From Azoarcus sp. (GTDB taxonomy: Bacteria; Pseudomonadota; Gammaproteobacteria; Burkholderiales; Rhodocyclaceae): 38,986 bases of DNA. Positions 27,386-35,278 of the stretch are shown piece after piece (within the stretch, counting starts at the first letter, position 1; each line of letters opens with the position of its first letter). The stretch is from positions 1 to 38,986 of the forward strand of contig JAITVD010000075.1 of NCBI GenBank assembly GCA_031285965.1. Direction: 5' to 3'. Position numbers and translations under genes: made by a program. Below the pieces are notes generated by a model. It saw only the letters and a list, made by a program, of their open reading frames with translations. It did no database searches and was not told the origin of the DNA.

Positions 27386-28084
27386 ATGGAAAAACGACAT
27401 GTAAAAGTTTGGGATTTGCCGACCCGCCTGTTTCATTGGCTTTTGGTGTTGCTGACCGTTGGCGCGTTCGTCACGGGTTTTCTGGGCGGCAACCTGATTG
27501 AAGCCCACGGCCTGCTCGGGCTGGGTATTGTCGGGCTGCTCGCGTTCCGTCTGGTTTGGGGCGTGGTCGGCTCGACTTACGCCCGCTTCAGCCAGTTTGT
27601 TTCCGGCCCCGCGCAGGCGCTCGCCTATCTGCGCGGGCAATGGCACGGACTTGGGCACAACCCGCTTGGGGCGTTTTCGGTGCTTGCCATGCTTGCGCTC
27701 ATGCTCTTTCAGGTAGTCAGCGGCTTGGTGTCAGACGACAACATTTCCTTTACCGGCCCGCTGAAAACATGGGTCAGCCAAGACACCGCCGACTGGATGA
27801 CCGGGCTGCACCAAATCAACGCTTGGCTAATCATCGGGCTGGTGAGCCTGCACACGCTCTCCGTCGTCTTTTACGCCGTGGTCAAAAAGAAAAACTTGCT
27901 CACCCCCATGTTCACCGGCCATCAAAATGTAGACGACCCCAAGCTGGAATCGGCACGGGGCGGCGGCGGGCTGGCGTTCATCGTGGCTGTACTGATTGCC
28001 GCCGCTGCGGTTTGGGTCGCCAACGGCGGCCTGAACCCGCCCCCGCCGCCTCCCCCGCCTCCGCAAGCGGCTCCGGCATGGTAG
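27386..28084 (+). CDS. Cytochrome b561-family membrane protein with polyproline tail
   Basis: Inner-membrane b-type cytochrome of 232 residues with four hydrophobic segments (about 15-35, 40-60, 92-115 and 140-165) and a fifth near the C-terminus. Candidate haem-ligating histidines are His17 in RLFHWLL, one in EAHGLLG, one in GLHQINAW and one in LVSLHTLS. Such proteins pass electrons between quinols and a partner, often a small c-type cytochrome or hydrogenase. The C-terminus ends with about nine consecutive prolines and QAAPAW. The ATG at 27386 is preferred over a TTG at 27380 because AGGA lies 7 bases before it. It is packed between ubiE and the ompR-like gene. Confidence 0.88.
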   Translation: MEKRHVKVWDLPTRLFHWLLVLLTVGAFVTGFLGGNLIEAHGLLGLGIVGLLAFRLVWGVVGSTYARFSQFVSGPAQALAYLRGQWHGLGHNPLGAFSVLAMLALMLFQVVSGLVSDDNISFTGPLKTWVSQDTADWMTGLHQINAWLIIGLVSLHTLSVVFYAVVKKKNLLTPMFTGHQNVDDPKLESARGGGGLAFIVAVLIAAAAVWVANGGLNPPPPPPPPPQAAPAW

Positions 28085-28088
28085 GGAC

Positions 28089-28832
28089 ATGGCCCAAAAG
28101 AAGTCTCGCTACCGCATCCTGATCGCCGACAGCGACCCCCATTTATGCGAACCGCTGTCGCGCTACTTCCAGAGGAATGGCTTTTCGACAAAGGCCGTGA
28201 GCGACGAAGAAGCGATGGACAGCGTGATGGCGCGTTTCTGTTTCGACCTCATCGTGCTCGACCTGATGCTGTCTGGCGAGGGTGGGCTATCTGTCTGCCA
28301 CCGTTTGCGCAAGGCCAAAAACACCACCCCTATCATCATGCTGGCCGCCAGCGGCAACGATGAGGACTACATCGTCGGGCTGGAAGCGGGCGCGGACGAT
28401 TGCATGAGAAAGCCGTTCAATCCCCGCGAACTGCTTGCCCGCGTCCAAGCAATCATCCGGCGGCAGCCTGTCATCCCGCCGGGAACGCCCGATGCCCGGC
28501 ATAACGTCGTTACCTTCGGCAATACCCGCATCCGCCTCGACACGCGCACGGTTTTCCGCAACGGCAATGAAATCCTGATTACGACGGGGGAATTTTCACT
28601 GCTCAAGATACTGGTGAAAAACCCGCGCCAGCCGCTATCACGCGACAAATTGACAGAACTGTCCCGAGGACGCGAATACGAAGCGAGCAGCCGGCTCATC
28701 GACGTTCAGCTCTCGCGCCTGCGCAGGCTCGTGGAGGACAACCCATCCAAACCCCGCTATCTCCAGACCGTATGGGGATTTGGATATGTTTTCGTGCCCG
28801 ACAGCGGCTCTTTCGATTCTGCGGAGAATTGA
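28089..28832 (+). CDS. ompR: OmpR-family response regulator with degenerate receiver
   Basis: DNA-binding regulator of 247 residues: receiver (about 8-125) and winged-helix output (about 140-240). The C-terminal half closely follows E. coli OmpR as remembered (LSRDKLTELSRGREYEA, QTVWGFGYVFVPD). In the receiver, phosphoacceptor Asp58 (LDLML) and Lys108 (MRKPFNP) remain. However, the second acidic residue of the usual pair is Ser15 (ADSDP), the conserved Thr/Ser is Ala86 (IIMLAAS), and the Pro after the phosphoacceptor is Ser62. No histidine kinase follows; instead there is a dinB remnant on the other strand. It starts 5 bases after the cytochrome gene, and a 9-bp inverted repeat overlaps its stop. 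Orthology to OmpR is likely, but phosphorylation-dependent function is doubtful. Confidence 0.88.
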   Translation: MAQKKSRYRILIADSDPHLCEPLSRYFQRNGFSTKAVSDEEAMDSVMARFCFDLIVLDLMLSGEGGLSVCHRLRKAKNTTPIIMLAASGNDEDYIVGLEAGADDCMRKPFNPRELLARVQAIIRRQPVIPPGTPDARHNVVTFGNTRIRLDTRTVFRNGNEILITTGEFSLLKILVKNPRQPLSRDKLTELSRGREYEASSRLIDVQLSRLRRLVEDNPSKPRYLQTVWGFGYVFVPDSGSFDSAEN

Positions 28833-28849
28833 GAAAGCCCCAATTCTCC
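28823..28849. repeat. Inverted repeat at end of ompR-like gene
   Basis: Perfect nine-base arms GGAGAATTG (28823-28831) and CAATTCTCC (28841-28849) with a nine-base loop, spanning the stop codon of the regulator. There is no T-run on either strand, so it is a weak terminator candidate or an mRNA-stabilising stem. Confidence 0.5.
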
Positions 28850-28855
28850 TGGCCT

Positions 28856-29182
28856 TTACGCGCCGCCAAACAAATCGGGCTGCCCCTCCCCGCCCTCTTC
28901 CGCTTCTTCCGCCTCCGCAAAACGCACCCCCACGCCCAGCAGCCGAACCGCTTTTCCCCGACGAGCCTGCGCTTCATCGAGCAGCGCCCCCCATACGGCA
29001 TCATTGGGAGAATGGCACACGCATTCGGCGGTGGTCTGGGCAAAGTCAGCGCATTTCATTTTCACTATCGCGCCGCGCACGGGTCTTGGCGCGGGCAGCT
29101 TTGCAAAACGGCGGCGAAATTCCGCAATCAGTGCGGGCAATTCGGCGTGGCAAGCCGCCAGATCGGGCAGGTCATGGGCATC
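28856..29182 (-). pseudogene. dinB: Remnant of DNA polymerase IV (dinB), C-terminal third only
   Basis: The - strand encodes the little-finger end of a Y-family polymerase. Recognisable parts are DLPDLAACHAELPALIAEF, GAIVKMKCADFAQTTAE, GKAVRLLGVGVRF and a C-terminal DLFGGA, aligning with roughly residues 245-351 of E. coli DinB. The palm, fingers and thumb with the catalytic carboxylates are missing. Upstream of about 29182 the sequence changes abruptly to a stretch without polymerase similarity, so about 730 bases of gene have been lost. The remaining frame is intact, suggesting a fairly recent deletion or replacement. It marks the left edge of the accessory region. Confidence 0.85.
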
Positions 29183-29651
29183 TGATGCTGGCTGTTGTCT
29201 GATTGAAATGACCCTTGCTTGCATGACTGTTGACTTATGCCCAGCACAACCGAATTTTATTTGCAGATATTGTGAGTACGTCACGACGGGGCGCGGGCAC
29301 GGGGCGCTGGTTGCAAGCATAGTCGCAACCAATGTGAGCACGGCAACGATTTCAGTCGTAGTTAATGTGGGCAGAAGTCATTTTGATTGTGAGCAACTAC
29401 AGGCAGAGCGCGGGTTATTTCAGACTTTCATCAAGGGCAACAAACACCTTGACCGCTTCGCTAACGCCGATGGACAATGCCATGTATGCCTTGTGTGTTC
29501 CCTGAAATGCCGTTCGGCACAAGGATGGAACTGCAATGCTGGTGAACAGGCAAAAAACCACCAAAAACTACGCACGTCAGCGCAAGGAGCATCAAAAATG
29601 TCAGTACACCATGAGGCAGCCGGAGAAAAAAATAAAACCTACCAAAGGTGC
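29183..29651. other. No recognisable gene; replaced or inserted DNA
   Basis: About 470 bases with no convincing coding region on either strand. Long accidental frames cross it, including one running over the dinB remnant, but they show no domain, no ribosome-binding site and odd composition. The base composition shifts from GC-rich to more AT-rich toward the right. It is probably decayed acquired DNA between the dinB break and the repeats. Confidence 0.5.
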
Positions 29652-29704
29652 GGGTATACATCCGATTTGGGGGGGGTATACCGGCAGTTTTATGGCGGGT
29701 ATAC
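29652..29704 (+). repeat. Three GGGTATAC direct repeats, 22-23 bp period
   Basis: GGGTATAC occurs at 29652-29659, 29674-29681 and 29697-29704, the second preceded by a run of eight G. A shorter TTATAC follows at 29710. The even spacing of about two helical turns suggests protein-binding sites. Similar G-run-TATA repeats are, from memory, often seen beside P4-type integrase genes of genomic islands, but no integrase is present here. Confidence 0.6.
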
Positions 29705-29790
29705 ACAAGTTATACGAAATGGCGGCTAAAATTATTGTAAATGTATTGATAAAAAATAAATTAATGCAATAATAAGAGGAGAGGAATATA

Positions 29791-30021
29791 ATGCCAAGAC
29801 ATGAGTTTAATTTTGAAGGTGGAGAATATTTGGCAAAAATTGGTGCTTCTTGGTTTGTATCTTATTTTTATTATATTTTTGCAGATAAAACTCATACAAA
29901 TTGGTTAAAAATAAAAACAGTTGATTTACGGATTGGTATTTATAATAAAACAAAAAAATACCATAAATTTTGGCTAACACAAGTTGAAAATATGAATAAT
30001 AATTTATTGAATAAAAAATGA
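29791..30021 (+). CDS. Small AT-rich gene of unknown function
   Basis: A 76-residue protein rich in Lys, Asn, Tyr, Phe and Ile, unlike the codon and residue use of the rest of the window. A strong ribosome-binding site (AGGAGAGGA) lies 6 bases before the ATG, which argues that it was once a translated gene. No signal peptide is obvious. A hydrophobic aromatic segment occurs at about residues 20-32 (ASWFVSYFYYIFA). It may be a fragment of a longer protein. No family is recognised. Its composition strongly suggests recent horizontal acquisition from an AT-rich donor. Confidence 0.55.
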   Translation: MPRHEFNFEGGEYLAKIGASWFVSYFYYIFADKTHTNWLKIKTVDLRIGIYNKTKKYHKFWLTQVENMNNNLLNKK

Positions 30022-30102
30022 AAATACGTTATATTCTTTTTAGTTTTCCAAACATCTTGGATAATTGCGCACCAATCTGTTGGCATGATAGCGGAGAAAT
30101 TG

Positions 30103-30423
30103 ATGGCAACTTCACTCGACTTCGTTGAATATATTGCGGAACAAGTCGCCGATTGCGGGGCGGTCAGATATAAAAAGATGTTTGGTGAATATATGGTCTA
30201 TATCGACGAGAAGCCGATTTTGCTCGTCTGCGACAACACCGTTTTCGTCAAAATGCTGCACTGTCTTGATGTGCTAATGAAACATTCGGAGCGCGGGTAT
30301 CCCTATAAAGGCGCAAAAGAGCATTATGTTCTTGATATTGACAATACCGAACTGGCGCGGGCGGTCGTCTCCGTGCTTCTACCTGTAACGCCGATTCCTG
30401 TTCCGCGAAAGAAGAGAAAGTAA
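30103..30423 (+). CDS. TfoX/Sxy N-terminal domain protein
   Basis: A 106-residue single-domain protein. The fold signature is seen in VRYKKMFGEYMVYIDEKPILLVC, VFVKML, YPYKGAKEHYVLDI and the late helix LARAVVSVLLP. It ends in a basic Pro-rich tail. TfoX/Sxy proteins activate competence genes in gamma-proteobacteria, but stand-alone N-terminal-domain proteins are widespread and of uncertain function. The ATG at 30103 is preferred over the one at 30085 because GGAG lies 6 bases upstream. The GC content is lower than that of the flanking genes, so it probably belongs to the acquired segment. Confidence 0.85.
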   Translation: MATSLDFVEYIAEQVADCGAVRYKKMFGEYMVYIDEKPILLVCDNTVFVKMLHCLDVLMKHSERGYPYKGAKEHYVLDIDNTELARAVVSVLLPVTPIPVPRKKRK

Positions 30424-30547
30424 TATTTCTTATGAACTCATCCGTTGCCCGTGGGCGAACGCTAACCTGCTTTTATGACAGCCTTATTTGAAAAAATTGA
30501 CATAAATAGCCTTTACTCTCCCGTCACAACAATTTAATTAACCCAAT

Positions 30548-30575
30548 AAAAAGGCCGCCTTGCGGCGGCCTTTAG
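30548..30575. terminator. Bidirectional terminator between tfoX-like gene and Ala-rich gene
   Basis: Ten-base stem AAAGGCCGCC (30550-30559) with GGCGGCCTTT (30564-30573) and a TTGC loop. On the - strand it is followed by TTTTTATT, fitting the end of the RND operon. The + strand T-run is short, so it may serve both directions weakly. Confidence 0.85.
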
Positions 30576-30603
30576 CTCCGGCGGCCAGTTTCCCGGCTGG
30601 CAC

Positions 30604-30999
30604 TCAGGCCGAAACTCTTATGAGCGATGGGTTGCTTTGCCCGATGGGAAGGTTGGCACTGTCCGTGTAACGCTGCACCGCTTCCCGGCCAGCGGCGGTG
30701 GAGGCTGCGGCAGCCTCTTCCGCTTCTATGCCGGGGGTGTTGCCGACCGCGCCAGCGCGGGCAACCGCTTCTTGCGTCTGCACCGGGGCGGCGGGCGCGT
30801 TGGCGGAGGACTGCGCGGCAGCGCGCGCCGCGCCGCTCAAGCTGACCTCTACGGAAGGAGCCGCGACCGATTGTTCGGGCTGGGACGGCTGCGCTACGTT
30901 TTCGCGCTCACGCGGCGGCGCGACCGCTTGGGCGGCACGAGCATTTTGCACGTTCTGCGCGTTCCCGAAACCTGCGGAGACTGCTTGCAATGCGTCCAT
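30604..30999 (-). CDS. Small Ala-rich protein of unknown function downstream of RND pump
   Basis: A 131-residue low-complexity protein rich in Ala, Gln, Pro and Ser, without membrane segments or a clear signal peptide. Recognisable elements are an N-terminal MDALQAVSAGFGNAQN, a central VEVSLSGAARAAA and the end NPSLIRVSA. Similar short Ala-rich proteins with SLSGAAR and a terminal VSA occur in betaproteobacteria near motility or surface genes. That comparison is from memory and unproved. AAGGAG lies 8 bases before the ATG at 30999 and just after the RND stop, so it is likely cotranscribed. An upstream ATG (31020) has no such site. Confidence 0.6.
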   Translation of the reverse strand: MDALQAVSAGFGNAQNVQNARAAQAVAPPRERENVAQPSQPEQSVAAPSVEVSLSGAARAAAQSSANAPAAPVQTQEAVARAGAVGNTPGIEAEEAAAASTAAGREAVQRYTDSANLPIGQSNPSLIRVSA

Positions 31000-31016
31000 A
31001 ATCGTTACTCCTTGTT

Positions 31017-34000
31017 TCACGCGCTCGGTACGGCTACCGGCACGCGATGCTTGCGTGCAATCAAAGTGTAGACCGTCGGCACGACGAAAAGCGTGAAAAA
31101 AGTACCGAGCAGCAACCCGCCGACGATGACCCAGCCAATCTGCTGTCGGCTTTCCGCGCCCGCGCCCGTGGCAAAGGCCAGCGGAATCGTGCCAAGCACC
31201 ATCGCCCCAGTAGTCATCAGGATGGGACGCAAGCGCAGCACGGCGGCTTCCGTGACGGCTTCCAAGGCTTCTTTGCCCGCGCCACGCAACTGGTTGGCGA
31301 ATTCGACAATCAGAATGCCGTGCTTGGTGATTAGCCCAATCAAAGTGACAAGCCCAATCTGACTATAGACGTTGAGCGTGCCGTCGGTCAGCCACAACGC
31401 GCCCAGCGCCCCGGCCATCGAGAGCGGCACGGTCAGCATGATGATAAGCGGGTCGAGAAAGCTCTCGAACTGCGCGGAAAGCACCAGATAGATGAACGCC
31501 AGCGCCAGCGCGAAAGTCAGCGCGAGGCTTGCGGAACTCGTCCTGTATTCGCGTGACATGCCATCGTAGTCGGTGGAATAGCCCGAAGGCAGGATACGCG
31601 CCGCCTCCGCGTCCATCCACGCCAGCGCCTCGCCAAGCGCGAAATCCGGCGCGAGGTTCGCGGTGATGGTTACGGCACGGCGCTGCCCGAAGTGGTTCAG
31701 CTCGCGCGGGCTGACGGTTTCGCGCACGGTCACGAGGTTGGAGAGCGGAACCATTTGCCCGCTTTTGCCGCGCACGAAAATATCGTCGATGTCACGCGGG
31801 TCGACGCGGCCTTCCGCCTTGACCTGAACAATGACATCGTACTGTTCAGCGTCTCGCTTGTAGCGCGTCACTTGCCGCCCGCCGAGCATGGTTTCTAGCG
31901 TCTGCCCGATGACATCGATGGAAATGCCCAAGTCGGCGGCTTTGTCGCGGTCGACCGACACCGCCAGTTCGGGCTTGGTCAGTTGGAGGTCGGTATCAGG
32001 CGAGACGAATCCCCGATGGGCATTCATGCCCTCCAGCATTTGCTCGGTGAAGCGGGCAAGCTCCTCCCACGAGCCAGACGAAGTGATGACGAAACTCACG
32101 GGACGGGTGCGCGGGCTTTGACCAAAAGCGGCGGGCAGAATCGGGAAAGCGTTGATGCCCGCGATAGCCCGCAGGCGCGGCTGCATTTCGGCGGCAATGT
32201 CCTGCGTTTTCCGGCTGCGCTGCGACCAGTCGACAAAGCTCACGAAACTGCGTCCCTGTGAAACCGTGGGGCTTCCGGTCATGACCTGATAGCCCTCGAC
32301 ATCGGGCGTTGTGCCGAAAATGTCGCTGATTTCTTCCGAGTAGCGCGTCATGTAATCAATGGTCGCCCCCTCTGGCCCACGGAACGTCACCATAATCCGC
32401 CCCCGGTCTTCAATCGGCGAAAGTTCGGATTTCAGTTGCCCCAGCAGGAAAACGCCCAGCCCCGCAAGCGCCGCAAACGCCAGCAGCACCGCCCAGCGCA
32501 TCCCCAGCATCTTCACGAGCGAGCGGCGATAGAGCGCGATGAGCCAAACAAGAAAACGCTCGATGCCGTTATAAAGCGCGCCATGCTTGTTCTCATGGCG
32601 CAGCAGCCGCGAGCACATCATCGGCGAGAGGGAAAGCGCGACGAAACCGGAAACGAGCACCGCCCCGGCAAGCGTGAGCGCAAATTCGGCAAAGAGCTTG
32701 CCGGTGCGCCCTGTCATGAACGCCACGGGCGCGTAGACGGCGGCCAAAGTAATGGTCATGGCGATGATGGCGAAGCCGATTTCACGCGCCCCTTTGAACG
32801 CGGCTTCCAGCGGCGGCATGCCGTCCTCGATGTGGCGAAAGACGTTTTCCAGCATCACGATGGCATCATCCACCACCAGCCCGATGGCCAGCACAAGCGC
32901 GAGCAGGGTCAAGGTATTGACCGAGAAACCAAAGACGAACATCAGCGCGAACGCGCCAATCAGCGACACGGGAATCGTGACCAGCGGTATCAGCATCGCC
33001 CGCCAGTTGCGCAGGAAAAACAGGCAGACGACGGCCACCAGCAGCACGGCTTCCCAAATAGTGGAGAACACCGCCTCAATGGAACGCTCGATAAAGACCG
33101 TCGAATCGTTGGTGATGGTCATCTTCATGCCTTCGGGCAGTTCCGCTTCCAGTTCGGGAAGCATCTTGACCAGCGCGTTTTTCAAATCCAGCGGATTCGC
33201 CGTGGACTGCTTGATAAGGCCGATGGAAACGGACGGACGCCCCATGAAGCGCACGGTGCTGCGTTCATTGACGGCGGCCACTTCCACCCAGCCCACATCG
33301 CGGATGCGAACCGGATAGCTGCCGGGGGCGGCGGCCTGACGCAAAACGACAGCCTCGAACTGCGTGGCCTCAACCAAATCCGTGTTCGCCACGACCTCGA
33401 ACTCGCGCTCGCGGCTCTCGATTCGCCCCGCCGGAAGTTCAACGTTCTGCTGCGAGATGGCAGCCACCACGTCATGCGGCGTAAGGTTGAAAGCCGCGAG
33501 GCGGGCGCGGTCGAGCCAGACGCGCATCGAATAGCGCCGCTCGCCGTATATCTGCGCGTCCGCCGCGCCCGGCAACGTCTGCAACCGGGGCTTGATGATG
33601 CGGTTGGCGAAATCGGTCATCTGGAGCGGGCTGTGCCGATCGGACGAAAAGGCAATCCAGATAATCGGATTGGCATCGGCCTCAACCTTGGCGATGACCG
33701 GCTCGTCAATGTCATCGGGCAAACGGCGGCGCACTCTGGAAACGCGGTCGCGCACATCCGCCGCCGCGCTGTCCGCGTCGCGCTCGATGCGGAAGCGCAC
33801 CATGATCTGGCTTCGCTCGGAGCGGCTAATCGAAGAGAGCACATCCACCCCTTCGATGCCCGCCAGCGAATCTTCCAATGGTTTTGTAACCTGCGACTCG
33901 ATAATTTCGGCGCTCGCGCCGGTATAGATGGTGCTGACGGTGACGATAGGCTCGTCGATATTGGGATATTCGCGTACCGTTAGGCGGGAAAACGACATCA

Positions 34001-34076
34001 GCCCGACAAGCAGCACCACCAGCGAGAGCACCGTGGCAAACACGGGTCGCCGGATGCAGAGTTCAGAAAGCCCCAT
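31017..34076 (-). CDS. RND efflux pump inner-membrane permease (AcrB/HAE1 type)
   Basis: Proton-driven multidrug efflux permease of 1019 residues. It begins MGLSELCIRRPVFATVLSLV, a membrane segment followed by the first periplasmic loop. The proton relay pair is in LAIGLVVDDAIVMLEN (TM4) and the relay Lys in LIGLITKHGILIVEFANQ (TM10), as in AcrB. Two large periplasmic domains are present. The ATG at 34076 is preferred; an extended in-frame N-terminus to 34283 overlaps the fusion-protein gene and has no family similarity. It lies 22 bases downstream of its membrane fusion protein. No outer-membrane channel gene is present, so it would use a TolC-like protein encoded elsewhere. The substrate cannot be predicted. 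Confidence 0.95.
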   Translation of the reverse strand: MGLSELCIRRPVFATVLSLVVLLVGLMSFSRLTVREYPNIDEPIVTVSTIYTGASAEIIESQVTKPLEDSLAGIEGVDVLSSISRSERSQIMVRFRIERDADSAAADVRDRVSRVRRRLPDDIDEPVIAKVEADANPIIWIAFSSDRHSPLQMTDFANRIIKPRLQTLPGAADAQIYGERRYSMRVWLDRARLAAFNLTPHDVVAAISQQNVELPAGRIESREREFEVVANTDLVEATQFEAVVLRQAAAPGSYPVRIRDVGWVEVAAVNERSTVRFMGRPSVSIGLIKQSTANPLDLKNALVKMLPELEAELPEGMKMTITNDSTVFIERSIEAVFSTIWEAVLLVAVVCLFFLRNWRAMLIPLVTIPVSLIGAFALMFVFGFSVNTLTLLALVLAIGLVVDDAIVMLENVFRHIEDGMPPLEAAFKGAREIGFAIIAMTITLAAVYAPVAFMTGRTGKLFAEFALTLAGAVLVSGFVALSLSPMMCSRLLRHENKHGALYNGIERFLVWLIALYRRSLVKMLGMRWAVLLAFAALAGLGVFLLGQLKSELSPIEDRGRIMVTFRGPEGATIDYMTRYSEEISDIFGTTPDVEGYQVMTGSPTVSQGRSFVSFVDWSQRSRKTQDIAAEMQPRLRAIAGINAFPILPAAFGQSPRTRPVSFVITSSGSWEELARFTEQMLEGMNAHRGFVSPDTDLQLTKPELAVSVDRDKAADLGISIDVIGQTLETMLGGRQVTRYKRDAEQYDVIVQVKAEGRVDPRDIDDIFVRGKSGQMVPLSNLVTVRETVSPRELNHFGQRRAVTITANLAPDFALGEALAWMDAEAARILPSGYSTDYDGMSREYRTSSASLALTFALALAFIYLVLSAQFESFLDPLIIMLTVPLSMAGALGALWLTDGTLNVYSQIGLVTLIGLITKHGILIVEFANQLRGAGKEALEAVTEAAVLRLRPILMTTGAMVLGTIPLAFATGAGAESRQQIGWVIVGGLLLGTFFTLFVVPTVYTLIARKHRVPVAVPSA

Positions 34077-34098
34077 AGCCGCCCGCGCCCTCCCCGCC

Positions 34099-35247
34099 TC
34101 AATCCTTGACGACGGTAAGCGGCCTGTCGATGTCCGGGCGCGCGACCGCGACCGTCGCACCGTCGCGCAGCTTGAACTGGCCAGCGGCAACGACCACGTC
34201 ACCGGGAGAAAGCCCTTCGACAATCTCGACTTCCGCAGCGCGGCGCATCCCCGTCTTGACCCCGACATGGTGCGCGATGCCATCTTTCACCCGGAAAACA
34301 TATTGCGTGCGTCCCGGCGCGGGAATCAGCGCGGACTCCGGTATCAGCATCACGTTGTCGCGCTGCTCAACGATTAGGCGCACGCGGGCAAACACCCCCG
34401 GACGCAGCCGCCCTTCGTCGTTGGCAAGCCGGGCGCGAAGGAGCACCGCCCGCCCCTCGGCATCCACGAGCGGGTCAATGGCTTCCACCTCCGCCGGAAA
34501 AACAACGCCCTGAACCACATCGCTCGTCACGTCCAGCTTCTGCCCCGGTTTCAGCCGACCGAGGTAAATCTCGGGAAGGCGAAAATCGAGCTTAAGAATA
34601 GCAATGTCCTCGATGTTGATGAGCGCGTCGCCATCACGGACGTAATCGCCAACATTGACCTTGCGGATGCCGACAATGCCGTCAAAAGGCGCACGGATAC
34701 GGGTTCGATCCAGCCGCGCTTGCGCGAGCGCGGCACTGGCGCGCGCCACTTCCAGCCGGGAAACAGCCTCGTCGCGGGCGCTGACGCTCACAAACTGCTG
34801 CGCGAACAAATCCTTCACCCGGTCGGCATTGGCTTTGGACAGAGACAGTTCCGCCTGAGCCTGCTGGGCTTCGGCGGACTGCACGGCGGCATCCAATTCC
34901 ACCAGCACGTCCCCCTTGCGCACCGCCGCGCCGTCCCGGAAGCGGATGGCCGACACCCGCCCCGCCACTTCCGGGCGCAAGATGACTGAACCGTTGGAAA
35001 CCAGCGTGCCGACTGCGGAAACATCGTCGATGATCTGGCGCACCGACACCTTTGCCACTTCCACCTGCGCTGCCCTGGGCGCACGCACGGACGGTTTCGC
35101 TCCGGCTCCGGCTCCGGCTCCGGCCTCGGCCACCGGGGCGGGCGAAGCGTGATTGACCCGCCACGCCACGAGACCCAAGACGACAAAGCCCGTCAGGCAC
35201 AGACCTGCGATCAATGGGCGGCGAGAAAAATAAAAACGGATATTCAT
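34099..35247 (-). CDS. RND efflux membrane fusion (adaptor) protein
   Basis: Periplasmic adaptor linking the RND pump to an outer-membrane channel. It has an N-terminal membrane anchor (about residues 10-30), a short Ala/Gly hexanucleotide-encoded repeat and a lipoyl-like half-motif (GRVSAIRFRDGAAVRKGDVLVELDAA). An alpha-hairpin (about 120-170), a second lipoyl half (RIRAPFDGIVGIRKVNVGDYV), a beta-barrel and a membrane-proximal domain follow, to 382 residues. A GTG at 35250 and the ATG at 35247 are both possible starts; AGAAGG lies very close. It is upstream of the permease and 30 bases downstream of pap, with no terminator between. Confidence 0.93.
   Translation of the reverse strand: MNIRFYFSRRPLIAGLCLTGFVVLGLVAWRVNHASPAPVAEAGAGAGAGAKPSVRAPRAAQVEVAKVSVRQIIDDVSAVGTLVSNGSVILRPEVAGRVSAIRFRDGAAVRKGDVLVELDAAVQSAEAQQAQAELSLSKANADRVKDLFAQQFVSVSARDEAVSRLEVARASAALAQARLDRTRIRAPFDGIVGIRKVNVGDYVRDGDALINIEDIAILKLDFRLPEIYLGRLKPGQKLDVTSDVVQGVVFPAEVEAIDPLVDAEGRAVLLRARLANDEGRLRPGVFARVRLIVEQRDNVMLIPESALIPAPGRTQYVFRVKDGIAHHVGVKTGMRRAAEVEIVEGLSPGDVVVAAGQFKLRDGATVAVARPDIDRPLTVVKD
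35099..35124. repeat. Hexanucleotide repeat in adaptor gene
   Basis: Four copies of a GCTCCG unit encode Ala-Gly repeats just after the membrane anchor. The number of copies could vary in length without changing frame. Confidence 0.5.
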
Positions 35248-35278
35248 CACCCTTCTATTTCAGTTTGTATCCAATTCG

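Noticed and set aside
29652-29704. CRISPR-like array
   Set aside because: Only three eight-base repeats with 14-15-base spacers; far too short for CRISPR repeats, and no cas genes are present.
29461-29706. 81-codon - strand frame with a hydrophobic stretch near the GGGTATAC repeats
   Set aside because: The start lies within the repeats with no ribosome-binding site; the hydrophobic stretch is probably chance in AT-richer DNA.
29004-29729. Open frame of 241 codons across the dinB remnant and the repeat region
   Set aside because: Its first part is antisense to dinB, and the rest crosses the repeats. There is no domain, no start signal and unusual composition.
29742-29773. TTGATA-N16-AATAAT promoter-like pair before the small AT-rich gene
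   Set aside because: Good consensus match, but the transcript would start inside the ribosome-binding site, and such matches are common by chance in AT-rich DNA.
32436-33983. Long + strand open frame (515 codons) antisense to the RND permease
   Set aside because: It mirrors the permease gene in high-GC sequence, is rich in His, Arg and Gln, has no domain and no ribosome-binding site.
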